Shown piece by piece: positions 26,073-35,729 of a DNA stretch of 64,000 bases. The position numbers and the translations under genes are program-made. Numbering within the stretch: position 1 is the first letter of the stretch; each line of letters opens with the position of its first letter. The notes beneath the pieces were generated by a model. The model made no database searches. It was not told the DNA's origin and worked only from the letters and a program-made list of their open reading frames with translations. The stretch lies in NCBI GenBank assembly GCA_947037115.1, contig CAMQTN010000001.1, positions 1 through 64,000 on the forward strand, given 5' to 3'. The stretch is from an uncultured Lachnospiraceae bacterium. GTDB lineage: Bacteria > Bacillota > Clostridia > Lachnospirales > Lachnospiraceae.

Positions 26073-26964
26073 CGAGGAACTCAGGAAAAAGACCGGGGAA
26101 GTGGAAAAAATACTTGGGATGTATCTGCCAGAACCAGAAGGCTTTCAGAGCAGGGTGCTGGAAGCCATGGCGTATGCGGTGTCGGCAGGCGGAAAGAGGC
26201 TTCGCCCCCTCATGATGGCGGAGACTGCGGCCCTGTTTGGCGGGGCGGGAGAGAGTCTTTCCTGTTTCATGGCGGCCATCGAGTTTATCCATACCTATTC
26301 CCTGATACACGATGATCTGCCCGCTCTGGACAATGACGACTACCGCAGGGGCAGGAAAACGACCCATGTGGTTTACGGGGAGGACATCGCCGTGATCGCG
26401 GGGGACGGGCTTTTGAATTATGCTTTTGAGACGGCTCTTCGCGCTTTTGGAAAAGCAGCGGCCTTAGAGGACTATCAGAGAATAGAAGGCGCCTTGAATA
26501 TTTTAGGAAAAAAGGCCGGCGTCTATGGTATGATCGGCGGACAGTGCGCTGATCTTGTGGCGGAAAGGCCGGAAGCAGAGGTGACGGAGGAGACGCTTCT
26601 GTTCATCCATGAAAATAAGACGGCCGCTCTCATTCAGGCGGCCATGACAATCGGCGCGGTGCTTGCCGGTGCGGATGAGAAAGCGGTGGCCAGTCTGGAG
26701 AAATGTGCGGGAAACATCGGCGTTGCTTTCCAGATCCAGGACGATATCCTTGATGTGACAGGCAGTACGGATGTTTTGGGGAAACCTGTGGGGAGCGACG
26801 AGAAAAATCATAAGCTCACCTATGTGACGATGCATGGTCTGGAGGAATCCGGGAGACAGGTGGAGGAACTGTCAAGGGAGGCAGTGGCGATCTTACAGTC
26901 TTTTGACAGAAGAAATCTCTTTCTGGAAAAATTGGTGGAGCAGTTGATCTACAGAGAAAAATAA
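26062..26964 (+). CDS. ispA: Farnesyl/geranyl diphosphate synthase (polyprenyl synthetase)
   Basis: Condenses IPP with allylic diphosphates. 300 residues. GGKRLRP is at 43-49, the first Asp-rich motif DDLPALDNDD at 84-93, and the second, QIQDDILDVTG, near 227. Two residues before the first Asp motif are Ile and His rather than bulky aromatics, compatible with C15 product. The start is ATG 26062, overlapping the end of xseB by 11 bases; GTG 26053 is possible. dxs follows, grouping two steps of isoprenoid synthesis. Confidence 0.93.
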   Translation: MNFDEELRKKTGEVEKILGMYLPEPEGFQSRVLEAMAYAVSAGGKRLRPLMMAETAALFGGAGESLSCFMAAIEFIHTYSLIHDDLPALDNDDYRRGRKTTHVVYGEDIAVIAGDGLLNYAFETALRAFGKAAALEDYQRIEGALNILGKKAGVYGMIGGQCADLVAERPEAEVTEETLLFIHENKTAALIQAAMTIGAVLAGADEKAVASLEKCAGNIGVAFQIQDDILDVTGSTDVLGKPVGSDEKNHKLTYVTMHGLEESGRQVEELSREAVAILQSFDRRNLFLEKLVEQLIYREK

Positions 26965-26974
26965 GGGGCATACT

Positions 26975-28858
26975 ATGTTACTGGAACAGATAACACAGAC
27001 AAACGACATCAGACAGATCGCACCGGAGGACTACGGTGTGCTGGCGGAGGAGATCAGGAAATTCCTGATTCAGACAATCAGTGTGACAGGAGGGCATCTT
27101 GGGTCCAATCTGGGGGCGGTGGAACTTACCATGGCACTCCACTTGTTTTTAGACCTGCCGGAAGATAAGCTGATCTGGGATGTGGGGCACCAGTCCTACA
27201 CGCATAAGATCCTGACCGGCCGCCGGGACGGATTTGTGAATTTGCGGAAATTCGGCGGTATGAGCGGTTTCCCGAAAAGGAAGGAGAGCGATTGTGACTG
27301 TTTCGATACGGGCCACAGCTCCACCTCCATATCGGCGGGACTCGGTATGGTCAAGGCGAGGGACATTCAGGGCGGAAATAACACCATCGTGTCTGTGATC
27401 GGGGATGGGTCGCTCACGGGCGGCATGGCTTACGAGGCGTTGAACAATGCCTCCCGTCTGGAGACAAATTTCATCATCGTCTTAAACGATAACGATATGT
27501 CCATCTCCGAGAATGTGGGTGGTATCTCGAAATATCTGAACAATATCCGGACCGCGGATATGTATCTGGATTTGAAGGAAGGAATCTACAATTCCCTGCG
27601 GGGCAAGCCCCGGTATGGGAATAAGGTGGTGAGCCAGATCAGGCGTGCCAAGAGCAGTTTTAAGCATCTGGTGGTGCCGGGCATGTTTTTTGAGGATATG
27701 GGAATTACCTATCTGGGGCCTGTGGACGGACACAACATCCAGGAAATGGTACATATATTCAGGGAGGCCAGAAAAGTTAAGAAGGCGGTGCTTGTCCATG
27801 TCATTACCCAGAAGGGGAGGGGATATGCGCCGGCGGAACGTCACCCCGCCAGATTTCACGGGGCGGAGCCCTTTGATATCGAGACGGGGATTCCCAGTTC
27901 TCCCAGGGCGAAAGCCAACTACACGGATATTTTTTCCACGGTCATGTGCAAGCTGGGACAGCGGGATGAGAAGGTGGTGGCGATCACGGCGGCCATGCCG
28001 GACGGCACGGGCCTGAAACGGTTCCGCAACATGTATCCGGAGCGTTTCTTCGATGTGGGCATCGCGGAGGAGCATGCTGTGACTTTTGCGGCCGGACTGG
28101 CGGCTGGGGGACTTAAGCCAATCGTGGCAATCTATTCCTCCTTCCTGCAGCGGGCCTATGACCAGATTCTGCACGATGTCTGTATCCAGAATCTGCCGGT
28201 GGTATTCTGTATCGACAGGGCCGGGCTTGTGGGAAGCGACGGGGAGACCCATCAGGGGCTGTTTGACCTTTCCTTCCTGTCTTCCATACCGAATATGCAT
28301 GTGATGGCCCCCAAGAATAAGTGGGAGCTTTCCGATATGATCAAGTTTGCGGTGGAGTTTAACGGCCCTGTTGCCATACGCTATCCCAGAGGCGAGGCCT
28401 TTGACGGATTGAAAGAAAACAGAGCGCCCGTCGCCTGCGGAAAGGCAGAACCCATTTTCACGGAAGAGGGTATCCTGCTTTTGGCGGTGGGCAGCATGGT
28501 GAAAGTGGCACTCACGGTGCGGGAGAAGCTCAAAGAGAAAGGCTATGGCTGCTCGCTGGCAAACGCCCGTTTCGTGAAGCCCATCGACGAGGAAATGATC
28601 AGGGAGGCCTGCAGGAACCATAAACTGATTGTCACAATGGAGGAGAATGTGGCCTGCGGCGGATTCGGACAGCATGTCAGGGAGTTTGTGGATTCTCTGG
28701 GAGTGGAGACCCGGGTGCTCGGCATTGCCATCCCGGATGAGTATGTGGAGCACGGTAATGTGGAGCTTTTGAAGCAGGAGACAGGTATTGACGCGGTGTC
28801 AGTGGAGGAAAAAGTCGTCTCAGCCTGGCAGGCGGTGACGGGCAGACAGGCATTATGA
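26975..28858 (+). CDS. dxs: 1-deoxy-D-xylulose-5-phosphate synthase
   Basis: The first enzyme of the non-mevalonate isoprenoid pathway; condenses pyruvate and glyceraldehyde 3-phosphate using thiamine diphosphate. 627 residues. Seen: GGHLGSNLG near 39, WDVGHQSYTHKILTGR near 68, the TPP motif GDG at 143-145 with its NN partner, and FFDVGIAEEHAVTFAAGLA near 351 with the catalytic Glu. It overlaps tlyA by four bases. Confidence 0.97.
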   Translation: MLLEQITQTNDIRQIAPEDYGVLAEEIRKFLIQTISVTGGHLGSNLGAVELTMALHLFLDLPEDKLIWDVGHQSYTHKILTGRRDGFVNLRKFGGMSGFPKRKESDCDCFDTGHSSTSISAGLGMVKARDIQGGNNTIVSVIGDGSLTGGMAYEALNNASRLETNFIIVLNDNDMSISENVGGISKYLNNIRTADMYLDLKEGIYNSLRGKPRYGNKVVSQIRRAKSSFKHLVVPGMFFEDMGITYLGPVDGHNIQEMVHIFREARKVKKAVLVHVITQKGRGYAPAERHPARFHGAEPFDIETGIPSSPRAKANYTDIFSTVMCKLGQRDEKVVAITAAMPDGTGLKRFRNMYPERFFDVGIAEEHAVTFAAGLAAGGLKPIVAIYSSFLQRAYDQILHDVCIQNLPVVFCIDRAGLVGSDGETHQGLFDLSFLSSIPNMHVMAPKNKWELSDMIKFAVEFNGPVAIRYPRGEAFDGLKENRAPVACGKAEPIFTEEGILLLAVGSMVKVALTVREKLKEKGYGCSLANARFVKPIDEEMIREACRNHKLIVTMEENVACGGFGQHVREFVDSLGVETRVLGIAIPDEYVEHGNVELLKQETGIDAVSVEEKVVSAWQAVTGRQAL

Positions 28859-29751
28859 AGGAAAGACTGGATGTGATTCTGGTCAGACAGGGATACGCCC
28901 AGTCCAGGGAGAAGGCAAAAGCCCTTCTCATGGCAGGGAATGTGTTTGTGGATAACCAGCGGGAGGACAAGGCGGGCACACTGTTTGACGAGAGCAAGAT
29001 AACGATTGAGGTGAAGGGGAAAACGCTCCCCTATGTGAGCCGCGGAGGATTAAAACTTGAGCGGGCGATCAGACAGTTTCCGATTGTGCTGCAGGATCGG
29101 GTGTGTATGGATATCGGCGCTTCCACCGGCGGTTTTACAGACTGTATGCTGCAAAATGGAGCGGAGAAGGTGTATGCCATCGATGTGGGACACGGACAGT
29201 TGGACTGGAAACTTCGGAGTGACGGGCGGGTGGTCTGTATGGAAAAGACAAACTTCCGCTATGTGACAGGGGAGGATGTCAGCGAGCCCATCGATTTTGC
29301 TTCTGTGGACGTTTCCTTCATTTCTCTCACAAAGATTCTGATTCCGGCGAGAGAGCTTTTGCGCGAACAGGGCCAGATGGTGTGCCTGATCAAGCCCCAG
29401 TTTGAGGCCGGCCGCGACAAGGTTGGAAAAAAGGGCGTAGTGCGGGATAAAAAAGTGCACGCTGAAGTGGTGCACAAGGTAGTGGATTATGCGGATATGA
29501 TCGGTTTTTCGGTGAGAGGGCTGACCTATTCACCGATCAAGGGGCCGGAAGGCAATATCGAGTATCTGATGTGGCTGGAGAAGCGGACGGGGATTTCAGA
29601 AGAGATTCTTGCCCTGTCAGAAAAGGAAGCCGAAGCAGCGCTAACAGCGCTTCTCGCAGAAGCGGGCGGGAATTTCGGAAAAGAGGAGCGGGCGGTACAG
29701 ATCAAAGCGCTCATAGACGAAGCGCATCGGGCGCTTGACGAGGCAAAATAG
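28855..29751 (+). CDS. tlyA: TlyA family rRNA 2'-O-methyltransferase
   Basis: 298 residues: an S4 RNA-binding domain (RLDVILVRQGYAQSREKAK, residues 4-22 onward) followed by an FtsJ-like methyltransferase with DIGASTGGFTDCMLQ near 82 and KPQFEAGR near 179. In other bacteria TlyA adds 2'-O-methyl to cytidines of 16S and/or 23S rRNA. It has coupled starts with dxs (ATGA), and nadK follows after three bases. Confidence 0.93.
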   Translation: MKERLDVILVRQGYAQSREKAKALLMAGNVFVDNQREDKAGTLFDESKITIEVKGKTLPYVSRGGLKLERAIRQFPIVLQDRVCMDIGASTGGFTDCMLQNGAEKVYAIDVGHGQLDWKLRSDGRVVCMEKTNFRYVTGEDVSEPIDFASVDVSFISLTKILIPARELLREQGQMVCLIKPQFEAGRDKVGKKGVVRDKKVHAEVVHKVVDYADMIGFSVRGLTYSPIKGPEGNIEYLMWLEKRTGISEEILALSEKEAEAALTALLAEAGGNFGKEERAVQIKALIDEAHRALDEAK

Positions 29752-29754
29752 GGT

Positions 29755-30588
29755 ATGAAACGTTTTTTCCTGATCACCAATGAGGTGAAGGACCCTCAGG
29801 GTGTGTTTACTAAAAAAATAGCCGATGTTATTGAAAAGCGTGGCGGGGAAGCCGTCTGTGTCGCAAACGAGAGACTGGCACTTGCAGAGAGCGGGAAAGC
29901 GGGAGTAGACTGCGCTCTGGTCTTCGGCGGAGACGGAACGCTGCTTCGGGCGGCCAGAAATATGACGGACAGCAAGGTTCCTCTTTTGGGAATCAACCTG
30001 GGCACGCTGGGGTTTCTGGCGGAGGTGGAGAGCACCTGTGCGGAGGAGGCCATCGAGCGGCTTCTCGCAGACGAGTATGTCAGGGAGGAGCGCATGATGC
30101 TCACCGGCAAAATTAAAGCCGGGGGTGTGGAGGAACAGCATGCGCTTAACGATATCGTTATTTCCCGCTGCGGAACCCTGCAGATTTTGAATGTCCGTAT
30201 TTATGTGAATGATCAGTTTTTGAACAATTACTGTGCAGATGGCGTGATTGTGGCCACACCCACAGGATCTACAGGCTACAATCTCTCGGCAGGCGGCCCC
30301 ATTGTGGAGCCATCAGCAAGACTTCTGCTTCTGACGCCGATCTGTCCTCACACGTTAAATACACGCAGTATTGTTTTTTCGCCGGAGGACGAGATTACCG
30401 TGGAAATCCCGTCGGGAAAAGACGGGCATGAACAGGTGGTGGAGGCCAATTTTGACGGCAGTTACAAAGTGACGCTGCGGACGGGAGACCGCATTGTCAT
30501 CCGCAGGGCTGACAGAACAACGGGGATCGTGCGGCTGCATACGGAGAGTTTTCTGTCGGTACTCCATAAAAAGATGAGTGAAGCGTAG
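29755..30588 (+). CDS. nadK: NAD kinase
   Basis: Phosphorylates NAD to NADP. 277 residues. GGDGT is at 58-62, NLGTLGFLAEVE near 81, NDIVISR near 131, and TPTGSTGYNLSAGGPI near 165, a full set of family motifs. It is three bases after tlyA in the same operon. Confidence 0.96.
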   Translation: MKRFFLITNEVKDPQGVFTKKIADVIEKRGGEAVCVANERLALAESGKAGVDCALVFGGDGTLLRAARNMTDSKVPLLGINLGTLGFLAEVESTCAEEAIERLLADEYVREERMMLTGKIKAGGVEEQHALNDIVISRCGTLQILNVRIYVNDQFLNNYCADGVIVATPTGSTGYNLSAGGPIVEPSARLLLLTPICPHTLNTRSIVFSPEDEITVEIPSGKDGHEQVVEANFDGSYKVTLRTGDRIVIRRADRTTGIVRLHTESFLSVLHKKMSEA

Positions 30589-30609
30589 AGAAGAGGATGC
30601 GGACGTTTT

Positions 30610-31059
30610 ATGAAAAAAAAGAGACATGAAAAAATCATCGATCTGATCACACAGTATGAGGTGGAAACCCAGGAAGAGCTGGTGGACCGTCTGCGCGCTG
30701 ACGGTTATGAGGTCACACAGGCCACAGTGTCCAGGGATATCAGGGAATTGAAACTCTCGAAGATTCCGAACGGCAGGGGAAGACAGAAGTATGTCGCTTT
30801 TGACGGGGAGGAGACGCATCTGGGAGATAAGTACGCGAGAGTGTTAAAGGAGGGGTATGTGTCCATGGATCTGGCGCAGAACCTTCTGGTCTTAAAGACG
30901 GTGTCCGGCATGGCCATGGCAGTGGCAGCCGCTGTGGACGCCATGAAAATAGAAGAGATTGTGGGGTGCATCGCCGGGGACAATACGGTTATGATGGCCA
31001 TGAGGAGCGTACAGGACGCCAGGATCGTGATGGAAAAGATCGGCAGGATGGTGGGATGA
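30610..31059 (+). CDS. argR: Arginine repressor ArgR
   Basis: A hexameric arginine-responsive regulator of 149 residues. The winged-helix N-terminal domain has QEELVDRLRADGYEVTQATV and the SRDIREL recognition helix. The C-terminal domain carries the arginine-binding GCIAGDNTVMMAM. It sits in its usual Firmicutes place just before recN, two bases apart. Confidence 0.95.
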   Translation: MKKKRHEKIIDLITQYEVETQEELVDRLRADGYEVTQATVSRDIRELKLSKIPNGRGRQKYVAFDGEETHLGDKYARVLKEGYVSMDLAQNLLVLKTVSGMAMAVAAAVDAMKIEEIVGCIAGDNTVMMAMRSVQDARIVMEKIGRMVG

Positions 31060-31060
31060 A

Positions 31061-32740
31061 ATGCTACAGAGCTTACATGTGAAAAATCTGGCACTGATTG
31101 ATGAGACGGAAGTTACGTTCGGCGGAGGACTCAATATTCTGACCGGAGAAACGGGTGCGGGCAAGTCCATTATTATCGGTTCCATCAACCTTGCGCTGGG
31201 CGCCAAGGCGGATAAGGAGATGATCCGTTCAGGGGCGGACTATGCTCTGGTGGAGCTGGTTTTTACTGTGAATGATCCGGCACAGGTCAGGGCGATACAG
31301 GAACTGGAACTTCCTCTCGAGGAAGGACAGATCATTCTCCAGAGAAAGATTATGGAGAACCGCAGCCAATGCAGGGTGTGCGGGGAGACAGTGACTGCAA
31401 GACAGCTCAGGCAGCTTGCGGATATCCTGATCGACATACACGGACAGCATGAGCACCAGTCGCTGTTAAAGGCGTCGAGACAGCTTGAGATTCTGGACGC
31501 CTATGCCGGAAAGGCGCTTGCGGAGAAAAAGAGCAGGCTTCGGGAAATCTACGGGCAGTACCGGGAGAAGAAACGTGAACTGTCCGACAATGAGGTGGAT
31601 GAAGAGACGAGGAAAAGAGAGTGTTCCCTCGCAGAATTTGAATATCAGGAGATTGAGGAGGCGGCGCTTACGCCCGGGGAGGACGAGGAGATCGAGAAGG
31701 CTTACCGGAGAATGAGCAATGCCAGAAAGATCCGGGAGGCCGCAGTCAATGCCCACGGTCTTTGCGGCTATGAGGACAGCGGGGCGGGAAGCGCGATCGC
31801 AAGAGCCATCAGGGAGATTAAAACGGTGTCTGCATACGACGAGACATTACAGGAGTATGAGAGGCAGCTTCTGGATATCGACGGCCTTCTGAATGATTAT
31901 AACAGGGGAATGGCCGAGTATCTTTCCGGCCTTGAATTTGATGCGGGGCAGTTTGAACAGACGAAAGACCGCTTAAATCTCATCAATCATTTAAAGTCAA
32001 AATATGGAAATACGTTGGAGGAAATTCAGGAATATCAGGCCAGCGCCCGGGAAATCATAGAAAAGTATCAGGATTATGATGCCTACAGGGCGGCGCTTTC
32101 CAGGGAGACGGCGGCACTTGAGAAAAAGGCGCTGAAGCTTGCGAAGGAGATTTCCAGTCTCCGGGCACAGAATGCACAGACGCTGGCGTCACAGATGCGG
32201 CAGGCGCTTTCGGATCTCAATTTTGACCAGTCGGTCTTTGAGATTCAGGTGGATCAGGCAGAAGACAGACTGGGAGAGAACGGATTTGACCAGGTTGTTT
32301 TTCTGATTTCCACCAATCCCGGAGAACCGGTTCGCGAGCTTACGCAGGTGGCCAGCGGCGGAGAACTTTCCCGTATTATGCTGGCTCTCAAGACGGTACT
32401 TGCAGATAAGGACGAGATTGAAACCTTAATTTTTGACGAGATTGACACGGGCATCAGCGGAAGGACGGCCTGGAAGGTGTCGGAAAAAATGGGTATTCTG
32501 GGGAAGGGACACCAGTTGATCTGTATTACCCATCTGCCTCAGATTGCGGCCATGGCGGACACCCACTATATGATAGAGAAACAGGTGTCAGACAACCGGT
32601 CCATCACGCGCATCAGGGAGCTTAACCAGAAAGAGAGCGTGGAAGAACTGGCAAGAATGCTGGGAGGGGATGAGATAACGCCGAGTGCGCTGCAAAATGC
32701 CGGTGAAATGAAAGAATTGGCAGAAAAAAACAAGATATAA
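31061..32740 (+). CDS. recN: DNA repair protein RecN
   Basis: An SMC-like ATPase recruited to double-strand breaks. 559 residues: Walker A GETGAGKS at 29-36, two coiled-coil arms in the middle, then the signature QVASGGELSRIMLALK near 426 and Walker B LIFDEIDTGISG near 454. The terminator at 32763 ends the long operon. Confidence 0.96.
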   Translation: MLQSLHVKNLALIDETEVTFGGGLNILTGETGAGKSIIIGSINLALGAKADKEMIRSGADYALVELVFTVNDPAQVRAIQELELPLEEGQIILQRKIMENRSQCRVCGETVTARQLRQLADILIDIHGQHEHQSLLKASRQLEILDAYAGKALAEKKSRLREIYGQYREKKRELSDNEVDEETRKRECSLAEFEYQEIEEAALTPGEDEEIEKAYRRMSNARKIREAAVNAHGLCGYEDSGAGSAIARAIREIKTVSAYDETLQEYERQLLDIDGLLNDYNRGMAEYLSGLEFDAGQFEQTKDRLNLINHLKSKYGNTLEEIQEYQASAREIIEKYQDYDAYRAALSRETAALEKKALKLAKEISSLRAQNAQTLASQMRQALSDLNFDQSVFEIQVDQAEDRLGENGFDQVVFLISTNPGEPVRELTQVASGGELSRIMLALKTVLADKDEIETLIFDEIDTGISGRTAWKVSEKMGILGKGHQLICITHLPQIAAMADTHYMIEKQVSDNRSITRIRELNQKESVEELARMLGGDEITPSALQNAGEMKELAEKNKI

Positions 32741-32762
32741 AAATTAAGATTCTTCACATACT

Positions 32763-32795
32763 AAAAGGGACATACTATAATGTGTGTCCTTTTTT
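32763..32795 (+). terminator. Intrinsic terminator after recN
   Basis: A 13-pair stem with two G-U pairs: 32763-32775 (AAAAGGGACATAC) with 32782-32794, loop TATAAT, ending in six T. The A-run on the left arm makes it potentially bidirectional. It closes the Asp23-to-recN operon and isolates spoIVB. Confidence 0.75.
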
Positions 32796-32876
32796 GCGCG
32801 ATGAGCAGGACCGTAAGTGACCACATGGAGGATGGCCGCTCATCATATGTACAGACCGAAGGCGAGGATGTGAAGA

Positions 32877-34214
32877 GTGAATAGTTCGATATATATGACC
32901 GGAAAACAGGAGAAAAAATACAGATTCTTTTTATGGATGCTGCTTTTGGCGGGTGTGGCATCGCTTCTTCTTGCACTGTATTTTTCCTATTTAGACAAGA
33001 TCCCGTCGCAGATCAGGATTCGGGCCGGTGTGGAACAGGAGTTTGATTTCCATGTCCCGGTGTCGGGAGAAATTTACCGGATGCCGCAGGAAGCGGCTCC
33101 CGTAGCCTCCGTGACAGATGTGGCAGAGGAGGATGCGTACCTTCTGGCAGAGGAGGAAATAAGGAGCATTCATGTTGATTTTGCGCATACCGTGAAGCTT
33201 AAGGCAAATGAGATTGACGCGTATCAGATGGATTTGAAACTGTTTGGTATTCTGCCCTATAAAAATGTAGATATCGAGGTGATTCAGGATAAGATGCTGA
33301 TTCCTTCCGGCATTCCGATCGGTATTTACGTGAAGACAGACGGTGTGCTGGTGGTGGGGATCGGTGAATTTGAGAGCAGTGAAGGAGACGCCATTTCGCC
33401 GGCCAAATATGTACTGCAAAAGGGCGACTATATTTTGAAGAGCAATGGGGAAACGGTAGAAAATAAGAAACAGTTTATCAGTATGGTAGAGGCCTCCGAG
33501 GGGGAGGACATGATTCTCACCATCAGAAGGAACAATGAGATAACGGATGTTATGATAAATGCCGGAAAAAACCGCATGGAAGAGTGGAAACTGGGAATCT
33601 GGATCAGGGATAACGCCCAGGGAATCGGTACCATGACTTATGAGGGCACGGACAACACTTTTGGCGCGCTTGGGCATGGGATCAACGATGTGGACACTTC
33701 CATTTTGATGAATCTGGAGGAAGGGACACTCTACAGGACGGAGATTGTGGGCATTACCAGAGGCGCCAACGGCGCGCCCGGAGAATTGACGGGATACATT
33801 GAATATGACAGCGAAAATGTGATCGGGGAGATCACGGAAAATACGGCGGAGGGAATCTTTGGCGTCTGTGACGAGGAGCTTTTGGAAAATTCCGTCTTTG
33901 ATCCCATTCCCATTGCTTTAAAACAGGAGATTACGATGGGGCCCGCGCAGATTATCTGCTCCGTCTCGGGAGAGCCGGAGTTTTATGATGTGGAGATCGT
34001 AGAGGTCAATCTGGAGCATGAGAATGTCAACAGGGGAATTGTGATCCGCGTGGTGGACGAGAAGCTTTTGACACTGACAGGCGGCATTATTCAGGGAATG
34101 AGCGGCAGTCCCATCATCCAGAACGGGAAGCTGGTGGGAGCCGTCACACATGTGCTGGTAAACGATTCCACAAAGGGGTACGGAATTTTTATTGAGGAGA
34201 TGTTGACACACTGA
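32877..34214 (+). CDS. spoIVB: SpoIVB signalling serine protease
   Basis: A forespore protease that triggers processing of pro-sigma-K by cleaving SpoIVFA. 445 residues: an N-terminal membrane anchor (19-38), a PDZ domain (about 150-230), then the S55 peptidase domain with His267 in GALGHGIND and the nucleophile Ser409 in GMSGSP, plus VTHVLVNDSTKGYGIF near the end. It starts at GTG 32877 with GAGGA at 32864-32868. Unusually, spo0A does not follow. Confidence 0.94.
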   Translation: MNSSIYMTGKQEKKYRFFLWMLLLAGVASLLLALYFSYLDKIPSQIRIRAGVEQEFDFHVPVSGEIYRMPQEAAPVASVTDVAEEDAYLLAEEEIRSIHVDFAHTVKLKANEIDAYQMDLKLFGILPYKNVDIEVIQDKMLIPSGIPIGIYVKTDGVLVVGIGEFESSEGDAISPAKYVLQKGDYILKSNGETVENKKQFISMVEASEGEDMILTIRRNNEITDVMINAGKNRMEEWKLGIWIRDNAQGIGTMTYEGTDNTFGALGHGINDVDTSILMNLEEGTLYRTEIVGITRGANGAPGELTGYIEYDSENVIGEITENTAEGIFGVCDEELLENSVFDPIPIALKQEITMGPAQIICSVSGEPEFYDVEIVEVNLEHENVNRGIVIRVVDEKLLTLTGGIIQGMSGSPIIQNGKLVGAVTHVLVNDSTKGYGIFIEEMLTH

Positions 34215-34282
34215 AAGCAAATAAGATAGCATTGGTGTAGAGATTTATCGAGACCAATTGGGCAGGAGGAAAGAACAGAAGA

Positions 34283-35680
34283 ATGAAAAAACAGGCATTT
34301 AACCCCTATCTGCCGTCCTGGGAGTATATTCCGGACGGCGAACCTTATGTGTTTGACGGCAGAGTGTATGTGTACGGTTCCCACGATTTTTATAACGGTT
34401 ATGTTTTCTGTATGGGGGACTATGTGTGCTGGTCGGCCCCGGTGGACAACCTGGGGGACTGGCGGTATGAGGGCGTGATCTATCCGCGGAATGCAGACCC
34501 CATGAACCGGGACGGTAAAATGTGCCTGTACGCGCCGGATGTCACTGTGGGGCCGGACGGCAGGTACTACCTTTACTATGTACTGGACAAGGCCAGCGTG
34601 GTTTCTGTTGCCGTCTGCGACCAGCCGGCAGGACGCTACGAATTTTACGGCTATGTACACTACGAGGATGGCACAAGACTGGGAGAAAAGGAGGGGGATG
34701 AGCCCCAGTTTGATCCCGGTGTGCTGACGGAGAACGGCCGTACCTATCTGTACTGTGGTTTTTGTCCGGAGGGCGACAGGTCGAGAACGGGTTCCAGAGC
34801 AGCCGTGCTGGGATCGGACATGCTGACGGTCAAAGAACCGCCGGTGACGGTGATTCCGGGATGTGAGTACGGTGCGGGCACGGGTTTTGAGGGACACGAG
34901 TTTTTCGAGGCGTCTTCGATACGGAAGGTGGGAGACACCTATTACCTGATCTACTCATCGATTCTGATGCATGAGCTCTGCTATGCGACAAGTAAGGAAC
35001 CGACGCGGGGATTTGTCTATGGCGGCGTTCTGGTGAGCAACTGTGATTTACATATCGATACTTATAAGCCGGCAGAGATGCCTATGGCCTACGGTGCCAA
35101 CAACCATGGAAGTATGGTGGAGATAAACGACGAGTGGTATATTTTTTATCACCGGCACACGAATGGTACATGGTACAGCAGACAGGGATGCGCGGAAAAG
35201 CTGGAAATTCTGCCGGATGGCAGGATCCCGCAGGTGGAGATTACGTCCTGCGGTTTAAACGGCGGCCCGCTTGCCGGAAAGGGAGAATATCCCGCGTATC
35301 TGGCCTGCCATCTCTTTACAGAGAAACCCTCCGCGTATGTGGGCGGCGACGAATTTCCAAAGATTATGCAGGACGGCAGGGACGGGGATGAGGAGCCGGG
35401 ATACATCGGGAATATGAAAGACACGGCCACAGCCGGCTTCAAATATTTTGACTGTCAGGGTGTAAAGGGAATCAGAATCCGGACGAGAGGGTACGGGGCA
35501 GGAACCTTCGAGGTGAGAACGTCGTGGGACGGGGAAGTTTTGGCAAGGATCAGAGTGGAGGACAGCAACGTGTGGGAGGAATATGAATCCCCGGTTCAGA
35601 TTCCGGACGGAAAACAGGCGGTTTATCTGACCTACCGCGGAGAGAGAAACGCAAGCCTTCTGTCCTTTGCGTTATTGTAA
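34283..35680 (+). CDS. Glycoside hydrolase family 43 enzyme with C-terminal carbohydrate-binding-like domain
   Basis: A five-bladed beta-propeller glycosidase, 465 residues, no signal peptide, so it probably acts on imported oligosaccharides. Catalytic candidates: base Asp18 in IPDGEP, acid Glu209 in HEFFEASS, and a pKa-setting Asp near 144 (FDPGV). ANNHGSMVEINDEWYIFYHR near 275 is typical. Residues from about 370 look like a CBM6-type sandwich. Family members remove xylose or arabinose from plant glycans. GGAGGAAAG precedes the ATG. Confidence 0.87.
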   Translation: MKKQAFNPYLPSWEYIPDGEPYVFDGRVYVYGSHDFYNGYVFCMGDYVCWSAPVDNLGDWRYEGVIYPRNADPMNRDGKMCLYAPDVTVGPDGRYYLYYVLDKASVVSVAVCDQPAGRYEFYGYVHYEDGTRLGEKEGDEPQFDPGVLTENGRTYLYCGFCPEGDRSRTGSRAAVLGSDMLTVKEPPVTVIPGCEYGAGTGFEGHEFFEASSIRKVGDTYYLIYSSILMHELCYATSKEPTRGFVYGGVLVSNCDLHIDTYKPAEMPMAYGANNHGSMVEINDEWYIFYHRHTNGTWYSRQGCAEKLEILPDGRIPQVEITSCGLNGGPLAGKGEYPAYLACHLFTEKPSAYVGGDEFPKIMQDGRDGDEEPGYIGNMKDTATAGFKYFDCQGVKGIRIRTRGYGAGTFEVRTSWDGEVLARIRVEDSNVWEEYESPVQIPDGKQAVYLTYRGERNASLLSFALL

Positions 35681-35690
35681 AAGGCAACAA

Positions 35691-35729
35691 ACGGGCGGCC
35701 CTGGTGGATGGATCACAGAGGCCGCCCGT
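35691..35729 (-). terminator. Hairpin between convergent genes (GH43 and ECF S-component)
   Basis: A perfect 10-bp stem: ACGGGCGGCC at 35691-35700 with GGCCGCCCGT at 35720-35729. On the minus strand it is followed by a T-rich stretch (TTGTTGCCTTTT), so it best serves the minus-strand pair; the minus gene's stop codon lies within the loop. Confidence 0.55.

Noticed and set aside
27482..28753. 423-codon minus-strand open frame opposite dxs
   Set aside because: A shadow of dxs with no family features.
32796..32876. Sigma-G promoter for spoIVB (CATCATA at 32841)
   Set aside because: No suitable -35 at 17-18 bases upstream; the -10 match alone is weak.
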